Positions 6,901-9,464 of a DNA stretch of 9,464 nt are shown here, piece by piece. Within the stretch, counting starts at the first letter, position 1, and the number at the start of each line of letters is the position of its first letter. The translations under genes were made by a program, and so were the position numbers. The notes below the pieces were generated by a model. It saw nothing but the letters and a program-made list of their open reading frames with translations, was not told where the DNA came from and did not search any database. The DNA comes from CAZUHK01 sp964620345 (GTDB lineage Bacteria; Planctomycetota; Phycisphaerae; Phycisphaerales; Zrk34). The DNA lies in contig CAZUHK010000133.1 of assembly GCA_964620345.1 (NCBI GenBank), forward strand, positions 1-9,464, written 5' to 3'.

Positions 6901-9464
6901 CGCTCAAGCTCAATCACGCTTCGACCCTGACCGGCGGCGGCGTGCTGGCGCTGGACGATTTCGATCGGTTCGGCTCGTCGGTCGCGTTCAGCGCCGCCGG
7001 CGACCTGCTCGTCGTCGGTGCCGAGGGGGACGACACNNNNNNNNNNACAACCGCGGGGCGCTTTACATCTTCGGCCTCGCGCCCCAAAGCCCCGATGCCG
7101 CGCCCACGCTCGGCTTCAAGCTCGCCGACGGCGTCACCCTCGACGGCGGCGGCTCGCTCTTGCTGAACAACTTCGATTTCTTCGGCTCGGGCGCCGCGCT
7201 CAACGACGCCGGCGACGCGCTGATCGTCGGCGCCGAGGGCGCCAACTTCGGCGGCGCCGACCGCGGCGCGGTCTATCTGTTCAACCTCGATCCGACCGAC
7301 CTGGCCCTGCCCCCCGTTCTGGCGCAGATTCTGGCCGAGGGCGCGGCCCTATCCGGCGGGGGCACGTTCAGCTTGCCCGACACCGCGCTGCTGGGCTCCG
7401 ACGTGGCGCTCAACGGCCCCGGCGATCTGCTGGCCATCGGCGCCGAGGGGGATGACACCACGCTGACCGACACCGGCGCGGTTTACCTGTTCACGCTCGA
7501 CCCGGCCGACCTCGCCGCCGCCCCGGCGCTGGGCCGCAAAATCGCCGACGGCGACGCCCTGGCCGGCAGCGGCACCCTCACGCTCGACGGGTTTGGCATG
7601 TTCGGCTCGGCCGTGGCGCTCAACGGCGATGGCACCGCACTGGCCGTCGGCGCCGAGGGCGACGACAACCCGAGCAGCAACAACCGCGGCGCGGTTTATC
7701 TGTTCAACATCGACCCGGCCGATCCCGCCGCCGACCCCATGCTCGGCCAGAAGCTGGGCAACGAATCGCCGCTGGCCGGCGGCGGCACGCTGAACATCGC
7801 CAACTTTTCGCTGTTCGGCTCGGCCCTGGCGTTCAACGGTGCCGGCGGCCTGCTGGCCGTGGGCGCCGAGGAAGACGGCCCGGACAACCGCGGCGCGGTC
7901 TACCTCTTCTCGGTCGACCCGGCCGACCTCGCGGCCGCGCCGACCTTCGACCTCAAGCTGGCCGACGGCTCGTCGCTGGCCGGCGGCGACACCTTCGGCC
8001 TGGCCGACGGCGACCTGTTCGGCTCGGCCGTCGCCTTCAACGACGCCGGCGACCTGCTCGCGGCCACCCGCGATGAGGGCGCCTACCTGTTCACCCTCGA
8101 TCCGGTGAACCCGGCCGCGGACCCCATGCTCGAGCAGGTGCTGTTCAACGGTTCGCCGCTGTCCGGCGAGCCGGGCGTGCCGCTGAACGATGGCGACCGG
8201 TTCGGCGATGCCGTCGCGACGAACGACGCGGGCGCGGTGCTCGCCGTCGGCGCCGACGGCCGCGATGGCGACCGCGGGGCGGTGTTCCTGTTCACCTCGA
8301 CCACCGGCGGGCAGGCCGACTCGATCCTGCTCGATCAGATCCTCACCGACGGCTCGCCGCTCGACGCCGGCGGGACGTTCCTGCTTAATCCGGCCGACCG
8401 GTTCGGCTCGGCCGTGGCGTTCAATGCCGCCGGCGACCTGCTCGCGGTCGGCGCGGCGGGTGATGATGGCGGCGGCGCGGGGCGCGGCGCGGTGTACCTG
8501 TTCGGCGTCGATCCGGCCGACCTCGCCGGCCCCCCGGCGCTGGGCCAGAAGATCGCCGATGGCACGGCCCTGGGCGGCGGCGGCAATCTCGCGCTCAACG
8601 ATCTGGATCAGTTCGGCCAGAGCGTCGCGCTCAACGGCCCCGGCGATCTGCTGGCCGCGGGCGCGCCGCTCGATGGCCACGGCGCGGTGTACCTGTTCTC
8701 GCTCAACCCCGCCTCGCTCGGCGACGCCCCCACCCTCGGCCAATCGCTCGCCGATGGCAGCGCGCTGGCCACCGGCAACCTCGCCGTCCCGGCCGACGCG
8801 GCGTTCGGCTCCGCCCTGGCGATGAACCAGACCGGCGACCTGCTGATCGCAGGTGCGGCCAACCAGGGCCCCGACAACACGGGCGCGGCCTTTGTCTTCT
8901 CGATCGACCCGGCCGACCTGGCCGACCCGCTCACGCTCGCCCAGACCCTGGCGCAGGGCTCGGCCCTGGCCGGCGGCGGGGCGCTGGCGCTGGGCGACTC
9001 CGCCGCCTTCGGCAGCGGCGCGGCGCTCAACGCCGCCGGCGATGTCATGGCGATCGGCGCCGCGGGCGACGACGGCCAGGTCTTCCTCTTCGCCCTGCGC
9101 CCGGCCAGCCCCGAGCAGCCGGCCGCCCTGATCGACACCCTCGGCGATGGCACGCCCCTGGCCGACGGCTCCACGCTCGCCCTCGACGCCGGCGCGTTCG
9201 GCCAGGCCCTCGCCCTCGACGGCCCCGGCGACCGCCTCTACGTCGGCGAACCGCTNNNNNNNNNNCCGCGGCGCGGTCTACCTGTTCGACATCGCCACGC
9301 TCACGCCCCAGTTCATCCACACCCCGCCCAGCGGGCTGGCGATGGCCCAGCTCGCCTTCAGCCCCGCCGCCGCCGGCGGCGGGGCGCTGAACCTGAGCAA
9401 CGGTGACCAGTTCGGCACCGCGGCGGCGTTGAACGGCGCGGGCGATGTCCTGGCCGTGGGGGCG
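3912..9464 (+). CDS. TpsA-type giant exoprotein: filamentous-haemagglutinin N-terminal domain plus FG-GAP-like propeller array (partial)
   Basis: Secreted surface protein, probably an adhesin or structural filament, exported by the transporter just upstream. The visible part is about 1,850 residues with no stop before the window edge. Order: signal peptide (1-29, ending RAAA before NEH); TPS domain (about 30-235) with LNRV (87-90) and NPSG (112-115), matching the NPNG-type motif of the family; a glycine-rich, beta-helix-like stalk ending in LLDP (529-532); then at least 18 FG-GAP-like repeats from about residue 558. The mature part I can read contains no cysteine, as is common for exported beta-rich adhesins, and is acidic. 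The coding frame changes at both N runs: frame of 3912 to 7036, of 7049 to 9255, and of 9267 to 9464. The changes are assembly gaps, since the repeat consensus continues across both. Ligand and C-terminal anchor cannot be seen. TpsA is firm; adhesion is inferred. Confidence 0.92.
3999..4620 (+). other. TPS secretion domain (filamentous haemagglutinin N-terminal type)
   Basis: This domain is recognised by the POTRA domains of a cognate TpsB and starts folding of the beta-helix outside the cell. It shows the family's order of motifs: a NYNRFDI segment (about residue 62), a VQF strand, LNRV (87-90), PSLIDGSLTANG, NPSGVIFG (112-119) and a following VDVG. Serine replaces the second Asn of the usual NPNG motif, a common variant. 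The right boundary is approximate. Confidence 0.88.
4620..5530 (+). other. Glycine-rich beta-helix-like stalk of the exoprotein
   Basis: Imperfect short repeats alternate hydrophobic strands with Gly-Gly turns, for example GGAVTVRGEHVVVGGAIRAD and GGRVSIDAGS. Such segments in haemagglutinin-like exoproteins form right-handed beta-helices. The region ends with GGGRILLDPHDVTI (about 526-539), a motif often found at the end of this module, and is followed at once by the propeller array. The fold is inferred from the pattern. Confidence 0.65.
5081..5128 (+). repeat. Four tandem 12-bp units encoding a Ser-Gly-rich linker
   Basis: Units start at 5081, 5093, 5105 and 5117; each begins TTCCGGGG and the last four bases vary. 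They encode SGAD, SGGS, SGGN and SGGG. Together with G-runs at 5064-5068 and 5073-5079, the coding strand holds six runs of four or more G in about 62 bases, a candidate G-quadruplex. Use of GGG and TCC differs from the GGC-dominated neighbourhood, which suggests recent expansion by slippage. Confidence 0.8.
6003..6098 (+). other. Asp-rich, calcium-loop-like insert between propeller repeats 2 and 3
   Basis: Two copies of a motif, GVDNDGDGSIDEE and GIDNDGDNIIDED, interrupt the linker after repeat 2 and account for the extra 93 bp between repeats 2 and 3. The D-x-D-x-D spacing with a trailing Asp/Glu resembles EF-hand-like or thrombospondin type-3-like calcium loops. Codons here (for example GGA, TCA, GAA) are more AT-ending than in flanking repeats. 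Metal binding is inferred. Confidence 0.7.
7037..7046. other. Assembly gap (10 N) inside propeller repeat 7
   Basis: The gap falls in the loop between GDD and NRGALYIF. Codon phase needs a true length of 2 plus a multiple of 3. The 210-bp period and the consensus DDTGGDNRGA both predict 8 missing bases. With 8, the interval from 6969 to 7181 becomes exactly 210. Confidence 0.9.
9256..9265. other. Assembly gap (10 N) inside propeller repeat 18
   Basis: The gap lies between VGEPL and RGAVYLF, the same blade loop as the previous gap. Codon phase needs a true length divisible by 3. Six bases would restore the 210-bp period, but blade lengths vary here, so the size is uncertain. Confidence 0.88.

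Larger units (their letters stand above)
5583..9464 (+). repeat. FG-GAP-like propeller repeats, 18 complete plus one partial, period mostly 210 bp
   Basis: The consensus is FGSSVALNAAGDVLAVGAEG, then DDTGG, a short variable loop, RGAVYLF, and DPADLAAAPTLGQKLADG, then a Gly-rich turn. This resembles FG-GAP_2 / integrin-alpha propeller blades. The Phe (or Leu) of the FG pair begins at 5613, 5823, 6126, 6339, 6549, 6759, 6969, 7181, 7391, 7601, 7814, 8018, 8201, 8402, 8612, 8804, 9008, 9197 and 9411. Spacing is 210 or 213 bp through repeat 11, except 303 bp after repeat 2 (an insert) and 212 bp across the N run at 7037. After repeat 11 it is mostly shorter (183-210 bp). Leu replaces the Phe in repeats 4 and 9. 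If blades fold in sevens, as in integrins, this is at least two propellers and part of a third; that grouping is inference. Confidence 0.9.

Noticed and set aside
7047..7166. Apparent termination of the exoprotein at 7166
   Set aside because: It is the wrong frame after the N run. The repeat consensus continues from 7049 in another frame.
4949..8743. Many minus-strand open frames opposite the propeller array
   Set aside because: They recur with the 210-bp repeat because the repeat itself does, have Ser/Pro- or Arg-rich translations, and show no domain. They are repeat shadows.
9266..9406. Apparent stop of the exoprotein at 9406
   Set aside because: It is the wrong frame after the third N run. 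The frame from 9267 gives RGAVYLF and a further FG repeat to the window edge without a stop.

Overview
The window is GC-rich DNA from a bacterium that is most likely a planctomycete, perhaps of the Phycisphaerae. That placement is an inference from the style of the transmembrane Ser/Thr kinase with TPRs, the very high GC and the GC-ending codons. No rRNA or other marker gene is present to prove it. I see no tRNA, CRISPR array, insertion sequence or phage gene.

Layout. Positions 1-1802 (minus strand) hold most of a membrane-anchored Ser/Thr protein kinase with a TPR-type C-terminal part that runs off the left edge. A 176-bp divergent intergenic region (1803-1978) carries a good sigma70-like promoter for the plus strand and a small inverted repeat. 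Positions 1979-3873 (plus) encode a TpsB/FhaC/ShlB-type outer-membrane transporter. Positions 3912-9464 (plus) encode its probable substrate, a very large TpsA-type exoprotein that runs off the right edge. The exoprotein has a signal peptide, a two-partner-secretion (TPS, filamentous haemagglutinin N-terminal) domain, a glycine-rich repetitive stalk, and at least 18 complete FG-GAP-like beta-propeller repeats with the start of a 19th, mostly 70 residues (210 bp) apart. One inter-blade linker holds an insert with two Asp-rich, calcium-loop-like motifs.

Sequence quality matters here. There are three runs of exactly 10 N (2117-2126, 7037-7046, 9256-9265), each inside a gene, and in each case the real reading frame differs on the two sides. 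They are best read as assembly gaps of arbitrary written length, not as frameshift mutations. Naive ORF calling therefore cuts the signal peptide off the transporter and splits the exoprotein into three. The 210-bp repeat period predicts that the second gap is really 8 bases.

How the genes fit together: the transporter and exoprotein form a standard two-partner secretion cassette (transporter first, 38 bp between the genes, probably one transcript). The exoprotein would cross the inner membrane by its Sec signal peptide, be recognised through its TPS domain by the transporter's POTRA domains, and be threaded to the cell surface as a long propeller-bearing adhesin-like filament. The divergent kinase could be a sensor or regulator of surface functions, but only its position suggests that. 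The most unusual feature is the pairing of a TPS secretion domain with a very long FG-GAP propeller array.
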